DNA of 47,071 nucleotides from Candidatus Kuenenia stuttgartensis (lineage in GTDB: Bacteria; Planctomycetota; Planctomycetia; Pirellulales; UBA1268), in contig CAMBSN010000012.1 in the NCBI GenBank assembly GCA_945870505.1, positions 1 to 47,071 on the forward strand, given 5' to 3'. Both the position numbers and the translations under genes were made by a program. The notes beneath the pieces were generated by a model, which saw nothing but the letters and a program-made list of their open reading frames with translations, made no database searches and was not told the origin of the DNA. Positions 1 through 9,217 of this stretch are shown piece after piece. The stretch's first letter is position 1. Each line of letters starts with the position of its first letter.

Positions 1-357
1 CTCTGCGAAGGACGCAGTAAACGTATCGGAGCCGCTCCCGATCTCGGCTACTGGCTTCGGCTCGGCATCGACCCGATCGAGGCGGTCCGCATCCTGAAGG
101 ACCGCATCCTCACCGTCCAGATGCACGATCTGCACGAACGCGGCCCGAAGGGCCACGACGTGCCCTGGGGCACGGGAGCCGGGAAAACCCGCGAGTTCTT
201 CGAGGAACTCCACCGCCAGGGCATCAAGCCCACCATGATCGGGGTCGAGTATTCGTACGATTGGTTCGAGTCGATGCCCAAACTCGCCGAGAGCATCGAG
301 TTCTTCAACGCCACCACGCTCGATCTCGCTGCCAAACCCGAAGCCAACAATCCATGA
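1..357 (+). CDS. Sugar phosphate isomerase/epimerase (TIM barrel), 5'-truncated by window edge
   Basis: Frame is open from base 1 (LCEGRSKRIGAAPDLGYWLRLGIDPIEAVRILKDRILTVQMHDL...); C-terminal part resembles AP-endonuclease-2/xylose-isomerase-like barrel proteins. Confidence 0.75.
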   Translation, partial: LCEGRSKRIGAAPDLGYWLRLGIDPIEAVRILKDRILTVQMHDLHERGPKGHDVPWGTGAGKTREFFEELHRQGIKPTMIGVEYSYDWFESMPKLAESIEFFNATTLDLAAKPEANNP

Positions 358-1226
358 ATCGCCGTACGTTCGTCGCGCGCACCGTCGCCGCCGGCTTCTC
401 GACTTCCTTGGCAGCGACCGCGGATCAAATCGAGCCCGGCCTTCCCCACTCGACGAAGCTCGGTTGGAGGATCAGCGTCCAGCACTGGACATACCGTCGC
501 GTGCCCCTCTTCGAGGGGCTCGAAATGGCGGCGAAGGTCGGCCTTCGCTGCTTTGAGCCGCGGAGCATTCTCAAGCTCGACGCCCGGCGCCCCGGCGTGA
601 ACGCCGATGAAAACATGCCCGAGGTTGCCCGCAAGGAACTCAAGGCCCGCGCCGATGACCTCGGCATCTCCTTTCCCAGCGTGTTCGCTGATTTCAATGG
701 AAAGCCGGAGCAGGCTCGGAAGATGCTGGAGTTCTGGAAGGGCCTTGGCGTCAGCTACGTTGTTTCCGAACCACCCCCCCGTTCGATCGATATGCTGGAG
801 CCGCTCGTCGCCGAATACGGCATGCAACTCGCCCTCCACAACCATCAGCGCACCAAGTCCGAGTACTGGCACCCGGGCATCGTGCTCGAGCACTCGCAAC
901 ACCGTGGCAAACATATAGGCGCCTGTTGCGACGTCGGCCAATGGACACGCTCCGATCTCAGGCCAGTCGAATGCCTCCGCACGATAGGTCGTGACCGGAT
1001 GATCAGCTTCCACCTCAAGGACGTGCTCACCATGGGAGAACTCGACTGCCGCAACACCGTCATCGGGGAAGGCGCCGCCGACTGCGGAAACTGCCTGAAG
1101 GAAATCCACGCCCTCGGGTACCACGCCCTTGTGACCATCGACTTCGAGAACGACACGCCGCGGCTTCAAGAGGACATGGTAAAGAACATTGCTTTTGTCG
1201 AGGAACAGGCACGGTCACTGACGTGA
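354..1226 (+). CDS. Sugar phosphate isomerase/epimerase with Tat-like leader
   Basis: ATG overlaps the previous stop (ATGA); MNRRTFVARTVAAGFSTSLAA leader, then barrel-like sequence with ALHNH, HIGACCDVGQW, ISFHLKD, VTIDFEND. Confidence 0.8.
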   Translation: MNRRTFVARTVAAGFSTSLAATADQIEPGLPHSTKLGWRISVQHWTYRRVPLFEGLEMAAKVGLRCFEPRSILKLDARRPGVNADENMPEVARKELKARADDLGISFPSVFADFNGKPEQARKMLEFWKGLGVSYVVSEPPPRSIDMLEPLVAEYGMQLALHNHQRTKSEYWHPGIVLEHSQHRGKHIGACCDVGQWTRSDLRPVECLRTIGRDRMISFHLKDVLTMGELDCRNTVIGEGAADCGNCLKEIHALGYHALVTIDFENDTPRLQEDMVKNIAFVEEQARSLT

Positions 1227-1260
1227 TGAGGTGCCGTTCGACCCGTTCACTACCCGCGGC

Positions 1261-1470
1261 GATGTCGATCATGGGCAGCTCGTCGGGCGACTCTTGGACG
1301 GCATCGCGATCGTCGTGCATCTGGACGAGCTCGGCCCAGCCAGCGGGCGAGAGAGGAGGAGGCTCCAGCGGCTCTCCCACATGTGTCAGAATCTTCCGGA
1401 TCGGCCCCGGCTCGGTGATCAACGCGATCAGCCGGATGTCACCGCCACAACTCGGGCATTCGAGCGGAAA
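1261..1470 (-). pseudogene. IS91-type transposase C-terminal remnant
   Basis: Minus-strand frame reads FPLECPSCGGDIRLIALITEPGPIRKILTHVGEPLEPPPLSPAGWAELVQMHDDRDAVQESPDELPMIDI, resembling the CPxCGG...IRLIAFIT...IRKIL tail of IS91-type transposases; no catalytic part present. Confidence 0.65.
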
Positions 1471-1533
1471 TCCTCCCCCACCCGCGATATGAGTTTGGCC
1501 TAGGCAATCCGCGACGTGTCGTGCGAGCGGGCG

Positions 1534-1938
1534 TTATCCCGGAAACCGCCCCTCGGCCATCAGCAGTTCTCGGAGAATGACCGCGTCGGGGTGGTTGATC
1601 GCGAGGCATCGAATGGTAGCTCTTCCCGTCGGCGTGTCACCCACCAGAACAGGCCCGTCCCAGTGGAAATGCTCGTCCCACGAGTCGCGAAGCGGATGAA
1701 AGAGCTGGGCCCTCATCTCGGTCGCTGGATCGACGCTCGCGAGATTCGGGCCCTTAGGGGCGTTGCATCGGAAGCAGCTCAGGCACAGGTTGTCGAGCGT
1801 GGTCACGCCGCCGTGCTGCTGAGCGATTACATGGTCGATCGGGAACGTGAAGAACGGGTCATCGTCTTCGTGAATCCGGCAGTATTCGCACCGTCCACCG
1901 GCCCGGTCCCGGACCTGCGTCCGGAGCCGAGCGTCCAT
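1534..1938 (-). CDS. HNH endonuclease
   Basis: GRCEYCRIHE...FPIDHVIAQQHGG...NLCLSCFRCNAPKGPNL: HNH core with two CxxC pairs. Confidence 0.9.
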   Translation of the reverse strand: MDARLRTQVRDRAGGRCEYCRIHEDDDPFFTFPIDHVIAQQHGGVTTLDNLCLSCFRCNAPKGPNLASVDPATEMRAQLFHPLRDSWDEHFHWDGPVLVGDTPTGRATIRCLAINHPDAVILRELLMAEGRFPG

Positions 1939-2201
1939 CAGGCCGCTCCGTTCTGGCCCAGCATCCGGCGGGCCTTGGCTTGAAGGATCGCGATGAAGGT
2001 GCCGGCCGACACACAGGCTTCGTACTCATCTCGCTCCTCGTCGGTTAGCGTGCCCGCAGTCGACTTGCCGGCCAGAAGTTGCATCCGGCTGTTGGAGTCA
2101 GTGGATGCCCGCAGTTGGACAACTTTCCTGGCCACCTCGGGCGTCATGCAGTCGCCCAGCGGGTCGAGGAGATCAGTGAGCGCTGAATGCACAGTCGCCA
2201 T
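1938..2201 (-). CDS. Hypothetical 87 aa protein upstream of HNH endonuclease
   Basis: Stop/start overlap by 1 nt with the HNH gene, same strand. Confidence 0.7.
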   Translation of the reverse strand: MATVHSALTDLLDPLGDCMTPEVARKVVQLRASTDSNSRMQLLAGKSTAGTLTDEERDEYEACVSAGTFIAILQAKARRMLGQNGAA

Positions 2202-2353
2202 GGCGAGGTCTCGTGGCTTGGGTTGACGGATGCTTTATGCTCCGTCAGTGAGTGTACCGGCGTTCACGTCCCGTGTCAACGCCGGCTTTCGGTTTGATTC
2301 TACCCTGAGACCAACGTTGTCCTGCCGGTTCGTACACTGCCGGCCATGAGCCC

Positions 2354-2485
2354 GCCGTCACCTCGCCGTTTCTGAAAGCGCCAAAGGCGGAGTGGGTCTG
2401 CGTTAACGACCTTTGCTTCGTGATCTTCGATTCGTTCCCAGTGTTGCCGGGGCACGTGCTCGTGATCCCACGGGATGCCGGCGAC
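2354..2485 (+). pseudogene. Possible HIT-family protein N-terminal remnant
   Basis: Frame reads AVTSPFLKAPKAEWVCVNDLCFVIFDSFPVLPGHVLVIPRDAGD, like HIT N-termini (DGFPVSPGHTLVIPKRH); no HxHxH catalytic motif follows. Confidence 0.5.
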
Positions 2486-2544
2486 ATCGGCGACCCGCGC
2501 GGCGGCGTGCGGCATGTGATGCGCAGGTGCCCGCGCCTTTCGGC

Positions 2545-3222
2545 TCACAAGCCTTCGTCGGTGATCGATCCCAGGCCGGACGTCGGCGGGGAGGAATGCC
2601 AGACCGGCCAGTTGTCGGTCGCCCTACGCTCCCCGAGCACACTGCGGTCCACCTCGACCGAGGCCGGCCAGGCGGCGGTGATGTCCTGTGCGGCGTGATA
2701 GAAGTAGTAACCGAAGTCCTTCGTCAGCCGCGGCCCCGGCCGACGGGCCTCGGGACTGTCGGGCTTGAAGGCCCAGACCACGAGCAGAAAGTCGCTTGGC
2801 GCGACGCCGCTCACGTCGCTCTCCCGCCACGGCGCGAAGGAGCATTGCATCAGGGGCGGGCGATTGCGGGCCGCCGTCGCGTTGCCCGCCGCCGTCATCG
2901 GCTGCTGAAGATCAAGGGCCTCGAACAACGGTCTCTCCTCCATGAAGGGCAGGATCTCCCGAGCCCAGCCGCCCGGAAACGTCGGGGTCGGGGCTGGCGG
3001 CAGCGCGCGGGCGGCCTCAATGTACATGCCGAGGGCCAGCGAGAGCTGCCGCTTGTGGTCGCCACATTCGGCCCGCTTCATCCCGGCCCGCACCGACTGG
3101 ATCGCGGGAAACAGCAGCGTGATCATGGTGGCGATGATCGCCAGACACACGAGTAGTTCGACGAGCGATGCCCCGCGTCGCCATGATTGCAGTCGTGCGG
3201 CGAGGTCCACGAGATTCGTCAC
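2545..3222 (-). CDS. Prepilin-like / DUF1559-type protein
   Basis: GASLVELLVCLAIIATMITLLFPAIQSVRAGMKRAECGDHKRQLSLAL: type IV pilin N-methylation-like helix followed by DUF1559-like sequence. Confidence 0.7.
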   Translation of the reverse strand: MTNLVDLAARLQSWRRGASLVELLVCLAIIATMITLLFPAIQSVRAGMKRAECGDHKRQLSLALGMYIEAARALPPAPTPTFPGGWAREILPFMEERPLFEALDLQQPMTAAGNATAARNRPPLMQCSFAPWRESDVSGVAPSDFLLVVWAFKPDSPEARRPGPRLTKDFGYYFYHAAQDITAAWPASVEVDRSVLGERRATDNWPVWHSSPPTSGLGSITDEGL

Positions 3223-3265
3223 CCCGAGTGTGCCTTCGTGATGAGCATGGCCGACTCTGCTTTGT

Positions 3266-3288
3266 CACAGGTTGAAAACCTGTGCTAC
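3266..3288 (+). repeat. Dispersed palindrome CACAGGTTGAAAACCTGTGCTAC (copy)
   Basis: 8-bp perfect arms CACAGGTT/AACCTGTG around GAA, then CTAC. Confidence 0.9.
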
Positions 3289-3312
3289 TCGGGGCAGCCG
3301 GTCATGGACTCA

Positions 3313-3335
3313 CACAGGTTGAAAACCCGTGCTCC
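3313..3335 (+). repeat. Dispersed palindrome copy (cacaggttgaaaacccgtgctcc)
   Basis: Same palindrome with one change in the right arm. Confidence 0.8.
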
Positions 3336-3336
3336 T

Positions 3337-4617
3337 TCAGGCGATGGCCTCGGCGCCGGCCTGGAGCCGCGCGGCGGGCACCGGGAACTGCTCGGCGAGT
3401 TCGGCCACCTCGCGGCGGGTCGTCTCCACCACGCCGGCGTCGTCGGCGTGCTTGAGCGCCCGCAGGATCCACTGGGAGATCCGCTGCATCTCGTCACCGC
3501 CCATGCCGCGGGTGGTGAGCGCCGGCGTACCGAGCCGGATGCCCGAGGGATCCATCGGCTTCCGCTCGTCGTAGGGGATCATGTTCTTGTTGCAGGTGAT
3601 CCCGCAGCGGTCGAGCGTCTGTTCGGCCAGCTTGCCGCCAATGCCCAGGGGCGTGACATCCACGAGCATCAGGTGGTTGTCGGTGCCGCCGCTGACGAGC
3701 CGCACCCCGCCTGAGGCGAGGGCCTCAGCGAGCACCTTCGCATTCGCCACGACCTGTTTCGCATACACCTTGAAGTCGGGCCGCAGCGCCTCGCCGAAGG
3801 CCACCGCCTTGCCGGCGATCACGTGCATCAGCGGGCCACCCTGCTGGCCGGGGAACACCGACCGGTCGAGATCCTTGGCGTGGGCCTCGCGGCACATCGC
3901 GATCCCGCCGCGGGGGCCACGGAGCGTCTTGTGGGTGGTGCTCGTGACAAAATCGGCGACTGGCACGGGGTTGTCGTGAATGCCGGCGGCCACGAGGCCC
4001 GCGATGTGGGCCATGTCCACCAGCAGCTTCGCCCCCACCTCGCGGGCGATCTCCGCGAACGTCCCGTGAGGGATCTCACGGGGATACGCGCTCGCCCCGG
4101 CTATGATCAACTTCGGCTTGTGCTCGCGGGCGAGGCGGGCCACCTGGTCGAAGTCGAGCCGGCAGTCGTCGCGGCGGACGCCGTAGTGGACGAACTTGTA
4201 GAACACGCCCGAGGAGTTGAGCTTCATGCCGTGCGTGAGGTGGCCGCCGTGGGCGAGGTCGAAGGCCAGCACGGTGTCGCCCGGCTGGATCGCGGCGAGA
4301 TACACCGCCGCGTTGGCCTGGCTGCCGGAGTGCGGCTGCACGTTCACGTGCTCGGCCCCGAACAAGCTCTTGAGCCGGTCGCGGGCGATGTCTTCAACCT
4401 TGTCAACGAACTCGCAGCCGCCGTAATACCGCCGGCCGGGGTAGCCCTCGGCATACTTGTTGGTCAGCACGCTGCCCACGGCCTGCGTCACCGCCGGGCT
4501 CGTGAAGTTTTCGCTCGCTATCATTTCGAGGCCTTCCTGCTGCCGGTCTTGCTCGGCAGCGATGGCGGACCAGACCTCGGCATCCTCAAGTTCCACGAAG
4601 TTGGTGGGGGCGTGCAT
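3337..4617 (-). CDS. glyA: Serine hydroxymethyltransferase
   Basis: [12 protein letters not shown]...[20 protein letters not shown]...[13 protein letters not shown]...[14 protein letters not shown]. Confidence 0.97.
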   Translation of the reverse strand: MHAPTNFVELEDAEVWSAIAAEQDRQQEGLEMIASENFTSPAVTQAVGSVLTNKYAEGYPGRRYYGGCEFVDKVEDIARDRLKSLFGAEHVNVQPHSGSQANAAVYLAAIQPGDTVLAFDLAHGGHLTHGMKLNSSGVFYKFVHYGVRRDDCRLDFDQVARLAREHKPKLIIAGASAYPREIPHGTFAEIAREVGAKLLVDMAHIAGLVAAGIHDNPVPVADFVTSTTHKTLRGPRGGIAMCREAHAKDLDRSVFPGQQGGPLMHVIAGKAVAFGEALRPDFKVYAKQVVANAKVLAEALASGGVRLVSGGTDNHLMLVDVTPLGIGGKLAEQTLDRCGITCNKNMIPYDERKPMDPSGIRLGTPALTTRGMGGDEMQRISQWILRALKHADDAGVVETTRREVAELAEQFPVPAARLQAGAEAIA

Positions 4618-4709
4618 CGGGAATCCTCCTTGGGGCAGGCGGGGCGGGCGATCAACTGATTGTGGAAGGGTCGGGAGTGACCGTCAACGAGCCTGGTTAC
4701 CGCCGCAGG

Positions 4710-6557
4710 ATGATTATAAACACGCGGGGCGCCGTGGCGATCGGCCTCTGCATGGCCCTCGCCGGCCAGGCGCTCGCCCAGGTGTCGATCGTCGAGCGGC
4801 TCTCGCTCACGGGCACGGTCGAGGCGGTGACCGGCCCACGGCTCACGATTCGAGACGGCGCGGGCGACCGCCACGAACTCCGCGTCCAGCAGGCGGGCGA
4901 ACAGGGCGTGCCCCTCGCTGACGGCCGCTTGCTTGCGTTTCCGGCCGAGGTGCAGATCACCGGCTCGGTCGATCCCGCGAAGCTCAAGCCGGGGCAGCTC
5001 GTGCGGTTGCGCACGCAGCTTTCGGCCCAGGGTGTGGCCGACGGCGAGGTCGCCGAGATCACCGTCATCGATGCCGCCGACGCGACGATCGGCGTGGCCT
5101 GGCCACAGGGAAAGCCAGAGTCCAAGGCCAAGGCCGACTGCGTGGTCACGGCCGGCGTGCTCCGCGCGAGCCGCACCCGGCTCGCGGTCGAACTACCCGC
5201 CGGCCAACCGTTCACGAAGAAGACGGTGGTGTTCTGCCCACTTGCCAACGACGTGCGCACGACGCTCGAGAGCCGCGACCTCAGGCGTCTCGAACCCGGG
5301 GCAACGATCTCCCGGCTCGAGGCGGTGCGGCTCGACACGGGAGACCTCGTAGCCCAGGCGCTCGTCGCCAAGAATCCCGCCGCGAAGGCCGTGGTCGCCA
5401 CGGGCGACGACGTCCTCGAGAACAAGTACCGCTCGCTCTCCGACGCACCACCGAGCGAACCGCGGCTGGTCCGCTCGCCGCACTTCGCTTTTCTGACCGA
5501 CATCTCCGACCGCGAGTGGGCGGTGATCCGCGACAAGCTCGAACGGATGGTGGGTCTCCTGGAGAAGTTTTTCGGGCGAAAGTCGGTTGGCGTGGTCGAA
5601 GGATTCATCGTTTGCGATCTCGCAGGCTGGCCGCCGGGCCTCCTGAAGGAGCCGATGGGTATCGAAAAGATCCGCCGCCGCGAAGGGGTGTGCTTCAACA
5701 CGTCGCTCGGCCCCAACCGCCGCGCCGAACTCTATTCCTGTGCCGACCACGGTGTGATTCAGCACGAGTGCGTTCATGGTTTCTGCCACGTGACGTTCGG
5801 TTCGACCGGCCCGACGTGGCTCTCCGAGGGCGTCGCCGAGCTCGGCAACCACTGGCGCGACGGCGACACGGCAGTGCAGATCGATCCCCCGGTGATGGCC
5901 TACCTGCAGAACGCGAGCCCGAAGCGGACGCTCGCGGAAATCGCCGGCCCTGGCCGCCAGCCCGCGGGCACATGGCAGGACTACGCCTGGCGCTGGGCCC
6001 TCTGCCACCTCCTCGCCTACAACCCGAACTACGCCGATCGCTTCCGGCCGCTGGCGGTGGCGCTGATGGAGGGACGGCCAGGCGTGTCGTTTGAATCGGT
6101 GTATGGGCCGGTGGCCAGCGAAGTGTCGTTCGAATACGACCAGTTCCTCGCCACCGTGGGCAACGGCTACCGTGCCGATCTCGTCGCCTGGCCGTGGAAG
6201 GCGAGGGCCCGGCCGCTGGCGTCGGGCTCCGATGAAACGACGCGAGTGAAGGCGGCGGCCGGCTGGCAGGCGGCCGGCGTGGCGGTCGAGGCTGGTGCGA
6301 CGTACGCCATCGAGGCGAGCGGAACATGGCGGACGGCGAAGGCGGGCTCGCCCTGCGATGCCGACGGCGAAGCGGGTCACGGCCGGCTCGTGGGCACGGT
6401 GTTTTGCGACTACACGCTCTCGTCGTCCATCCCGCTCGGAGCCACCGCCGAGTTCACGTCGCCGTGCGACGGCCAGCTCTTCCTGCGGTGCGACGACGAC
6501 TGGACGCAGCTGGCCGACAACGACGGCCAGATCGAGGTGACGATCACCCGCCGGTAG
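4710..6557 (+). CDS. Secreted putative gluzincin metalloprotease
   Basis: Signal peptide MIINTRGAVAIGLCMALAGQALA; HExxH (HECVH) followed by TWLSEGVAE; ATG at 4710 preferred over 4662. Confidence 0.7.
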   Translation: MIINTRGAVAIGLCMALAGQALAQVSIVERLSLTGTVEAVTGPRLTIRDGAGDRHELRVQQAGEQGVPLADGRLLAFPAEVQITGSVDPAKLKPGQLVRLRTQLSAQGVADGEVAEITVIDAADATIGVAWPQGKPESKAKADCVVTAGVLRASRTRLAVELPAGQPFTKKTVVFCPLANDVRTTLESRDLRRLEPGATISRLEAVRLDTGDLVAQALVAKNPAAKAVVATGDDVLENKYRSLSDAPPSEPRLVRSPHFAFLTDISDREWAVIRDKLERMVGLLEKFFGRKSVGVVEGFIVCDLAGWPPGLLKEPMGIEKIRRREGVCFNTSLGPNRRAELYSCADHGVIQHECVHGFCHVTFGSTGPTWLSEGVAELGNHWRDGDTAVQIDPPVMAYLQNASPKRTLAEIAGPGRQPAGTWQDYAWRWALCHLLAYNPNYADRFRPLAVALMEGRPGVSFESVYGPVASEVSFEYDQFLATVGNGYRADLVAWPWKARARPLASGSDETTRVKAAAGWQAAGVAVEAGATYAIEASGTWRTAKAGSPCDADGEAGHGRLVGTVFCDYTLSSSIPLGATAEFTSPCDGQLFLRCDDDWTQLADNDGQIEVTITRR

Positions 6558-6586
6558 CGTCGGTTTGCAACCTGCGCGAAAGACAA

Positions 6587-6610
6587 CACAGGTTGGAAAC
6601 CTGTGCTACT
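6587..6610 (+). repeat. Dispersed palindrome copy (cacaggttggaaacctgtgctact)
   Basis: Arms conserved, loop differs (GGA). Confidence 0.9.
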
Positions 6611-6624
6611 CCTCCGCTTCGGCG

Positions 6625-8094
6625 TCACCCCACCGACAGAAGCTTCATATCGAAGACGAGCGTGGAGTTGGCCGGGATGCCCGGCCGCGCCGTTGAGCCA
6701 TAGGCGAGGCTCGCCGGAATGATCGCCGTCAGTCGCTCGCCCACTCTCATCTTCGCAACGATTTCGTCCCAGCCCTTGATCACCTGGCCCTGGCCGAGCG
6801 TGAACGAGAAGGGCGTGTTCTTATCCCGGGAACTGTCGAACTTCGTGCCGTCGAGCAGCCAGCCGGTGTAGTGGGTGGTCACCTTGTCCCCGACCTTCGT
6901 CGCAGCGCCCGTGCCAGGCTTGATCACCCGATACTTGATGCCGGAGAGCGTCGTCTGGAAGTCGTTGTACGACGTCCGTGCGGAAGCGACCCGCAACGGC
7001 CCCTTCACTTTTGCAAACAGGTTCGACCGAATCCCCGACTGGCCCAGGAAGGCAAGCCCTGCTGCACCGCCACCGCCGGAGAGCCCCTGCACCTCCGCGA
7101 AGCCGTCGATCTGCCCGTCGCCGTTGCGATCCACGGGGGCAGTAAACGCGGCCGCCTTCGGAGTCACAGAGCCCGCGAACGCGGCAAAGCTGGCGAGTTT
7201 GGCGTTCGCCGCCGCCGACACCGTGCCGTCGTAGATCTCCGTGCCCGGACCGCCGCCACCGCTGGTCACGATCACGTCATCGATCTGGTTGGCATCGTAG
7301 CGGCCCGCGGCCAGCGACATCCCGCCGACAAGCGCCGGCGTAAACGGCGTGAAGCTGTCGACGTTGCGGGCTGTCGCCCCGGAGAGATCGTAGATCTTGA
7401 CCATCGGCTTCATGCCCGTGCCGCTGGCCACTGCGAGTTCCGCGCGGCCATCGGCCTTCGTGCCATCGACCAGCGAACCATTGACGAAGGTACCGACGTC
7501 GGCAAACGCGAGTGCCGCCCCGCCGAGGGCACCTCCACCGAATGGAACGAACGTCTGGTATGGCGTCTGGGAAATCGAGCCGCCGAACGTCGGCGAGAGG
7601 AACACGCTCACCTCCGAGCCTCGCGACTTCGCCGCGGCGATGTCCTGATGGCCGTCGCCGTTGACCTCGCCTGCCGCAACCGCGATGCCGCCGAAATACG
7701 AGTCGCCAAACGGCCGCAGCCGGAACTCGGGCAGTTCGCGGAGCGTGGTGCTCTCCCCAACGCCATCGATCGTGAACACGCAAATCTCGGCGTGCCGACC
7801 TGGACCCGATCCGACGACGATCTCGTTGCCCGGCCGGCCGTCAACGTTCGCCATAGCCAATCGCGTGCCGCCGCGAAAAGCCTCCTCGAAGGCGAGCGTC
7901 TCGGCGACCACGGCGCCGGTTTCCGCCTCCACGAGCTGGATCAGCGGCCGGCTCCCCGGGCCGATGTCGCTGCCGATCGCCACCATCGAGAGGGCGAACA
8001 CCTGCCGGGGCTCAAGGGCCTCGAGCCTCAGGCGGCTCGTGGCCGCGGCTCGGCGGCGAGCAGACGATCGATCGGACGGACGACGCGCGGCCAT
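6625..8094 (-). CDS. Surface protein with LEPR-like leader, FG-GAP/VCBS-like repeats and C-terminal FKBP peptidyl-prolyl isomerase
   Basis: RLRLEALEPRQVFA leader; repeated GDVNGDGxxD-like blocks; C-term GDKVTTHYTGWLLDGTKFDSSRDKNTPFSFTLGQGQVIKGWDEIVAKMRVGERLTAIIPASLAYG. Confidence 0.85.
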   Translation of the reverse strand: MAARRPSDRSSARRRAAATSRLRLEALEPRQVFALSMVAIGSDIGPGSRPLIQLVEAETGAVVAETLAFEEAFRGGTRLAMANVDGRPGNEIVVGSGPGRHAEICVFTIDGVGESTTLRELPEFRLRPFGDSYFGGIAVAAGEVNGDGHQDIAAAKSRGSEVSVFLSPTFGGSISQTPYQTFVPFGGGALGGAALAFADVGTFVNGSLVDGTKADGRAELAVASGTGMKPMVKIYDLSGATARNVDSFTPFTPALVGGMSLAAGRYDANQIDDVIVTSGGGGPGTEIYDGTVSAAANAKLASFAAFAGSVTPKAAAFTAPVDRNGDGQIDGFAEVQGLSGGGGAAGLAFLGQSGIRSNLFAKVKGPLRVASARTSYNDFQTTLSGIKYRVIKPGTGAATKVGDKVTTHYTGWLLDGTKFDSSRDKNTPFSFTLGQGQVIKGWDEIVAKMRVGERLTAIIPASLAYGSTARPGIPANSTLVFDMKLLSVG

Positions 8095-8211
8095 GAAAAC
8101 ACCAATCAAAGGGGGCGTGCCGACGGTCTGCCGGCCGCGCCGGTGACACCCGTCAGTACGCTTAGGCATAGCCTGCGGTTCGGCTCAGGGCAATTTCCCG
8201 GTGACTGGCCG

Positions 8212-9132
8212 TCATTCCAGCCGCATCGGCTCGGGCATGAACGTCAGCACCGGGATGGCGAGCACCGCCAGGCCGAGGGCCGTCCGCAGCGACCCCAGGG
8301 GCCGGCCGTCGTCGGCGATCGGCGGATGATCGACCCCCATGAGGGTCACCAATACCAGCATCACCACCCAGTTGAACTGCCCCGTTACGATCACCGCCGC
8401 CATCGACGCGAGCAGCACGCCCCGGGCCACCCAGTTGCCGGCCTCGCCAAAGACGGCTCGGCAGACGTGACCGCCGTCGAGTTGGCTCATCGGCATCATG
8501 TTGAGCCCCGTCACGAGCAATCCCACCCAGCCGGCCATGAAGAGCGCATTGGGCGCGACCGCGGCATCGGCGGGCAGGTCGGGCCGCACGAGCGACTGCA
8601 CCCAACGGGCCAGCGGCGGCATCGCGAAGGGCATTTCGGCATCAGGGCCGCCGCCGGTAAAGAGCCCGAGCGCCAACAGCGGCACCGCCACCGCGAGCCC
8701 GGCGAGCGGGCCCGCCACGGCGATGTCGAAGAGCTGCCGGCGATTGGCCCGCGCTCCCTCCATCCCGATCACGGCACCGAGTGTGCCCGTGAGCAGCACC
8801 GGCACCGGGATGAAAAACGGCAGCGTGGCGGGAATGCGGTGGATCCATGCGGCGATGAAGTGGCCCGCCTCGTGGGCCGTGAGCACGGCCATCACGGCAG
8901 CGGCGTAGGCGAGCCCGCGGGGCCAGTGGGCCGCCAGGTCGGGCCCGATCTCGTCGGGGCCCAAGAGCAGCGGCTGCCAGCCGGCCGCGCCGGCCGCGAA
9001 GGTGGTCAGGCACGTCAATAGATAGAGCAGCCCCTGCAACCGAAGCCGCGGCGACGGCCGCGATCGGAGGAGTGTCTCGAGGTCGGGCCCAGGGTGCGAG
9101 TGCGGCGGCTGCATTGTTTGTGTGGATCGCAA
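8212..9132 (-). CDS. M50-family (site-2-protease-like) membrane metalloprotease
   Basis: HEAGHF zinc motif in a hydrophobic helix, NMMPMSQLDGGHV second motif; start may be internal (9114). Confidence 0.88.
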   Translation of the reverse strand: MRSTQTMQPPHSHPGPDLETLLRSRPSPRLRLQGLLYLLTCLTTFAAGAAGWQPLLLGPDEIGPDLAAHWPRGLAYAAAVMAVLTAHEAGHFIAAWIHRIPATLPFFIPVPVLLTGTLGAVIGMEGARANRRQLFDIAVAGPLAGLAVAVPLLALGLFTGGGPDAEMPFAMPPLARWVQSLVRPDLPADAAVAPNALFMAGWVGLLVTGLNMMPMSQLDGGHVCRAVFGEAGNWVARGVLLASMAAVIVTGQFNWVVMLVLVTLMGVDHPPIADDGRPLGSLRTALGLAVLAIPVLTFMPEPMRLE

Positions 9133-9217
9133 GAATACAGGTTTTCGCAGCCTTCTGATAAACTATCGTGTTCGTTTTCACGACCGGTTTCACTCCCGGC
9201 ACCGCCCGAGGTTTTTC

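Noticed and set aside
5193-6380. 395 aa minus-strand ORF
   Set aside because: Antisense shadow of the secreted protease gene
6871-9021. 716 aa plus-strand ORF
   Set aside because: Antisense to the FKBP and M50 protease genes; low-complexity R/H/G composition typical of a shadow ORF in GC-rich DNA
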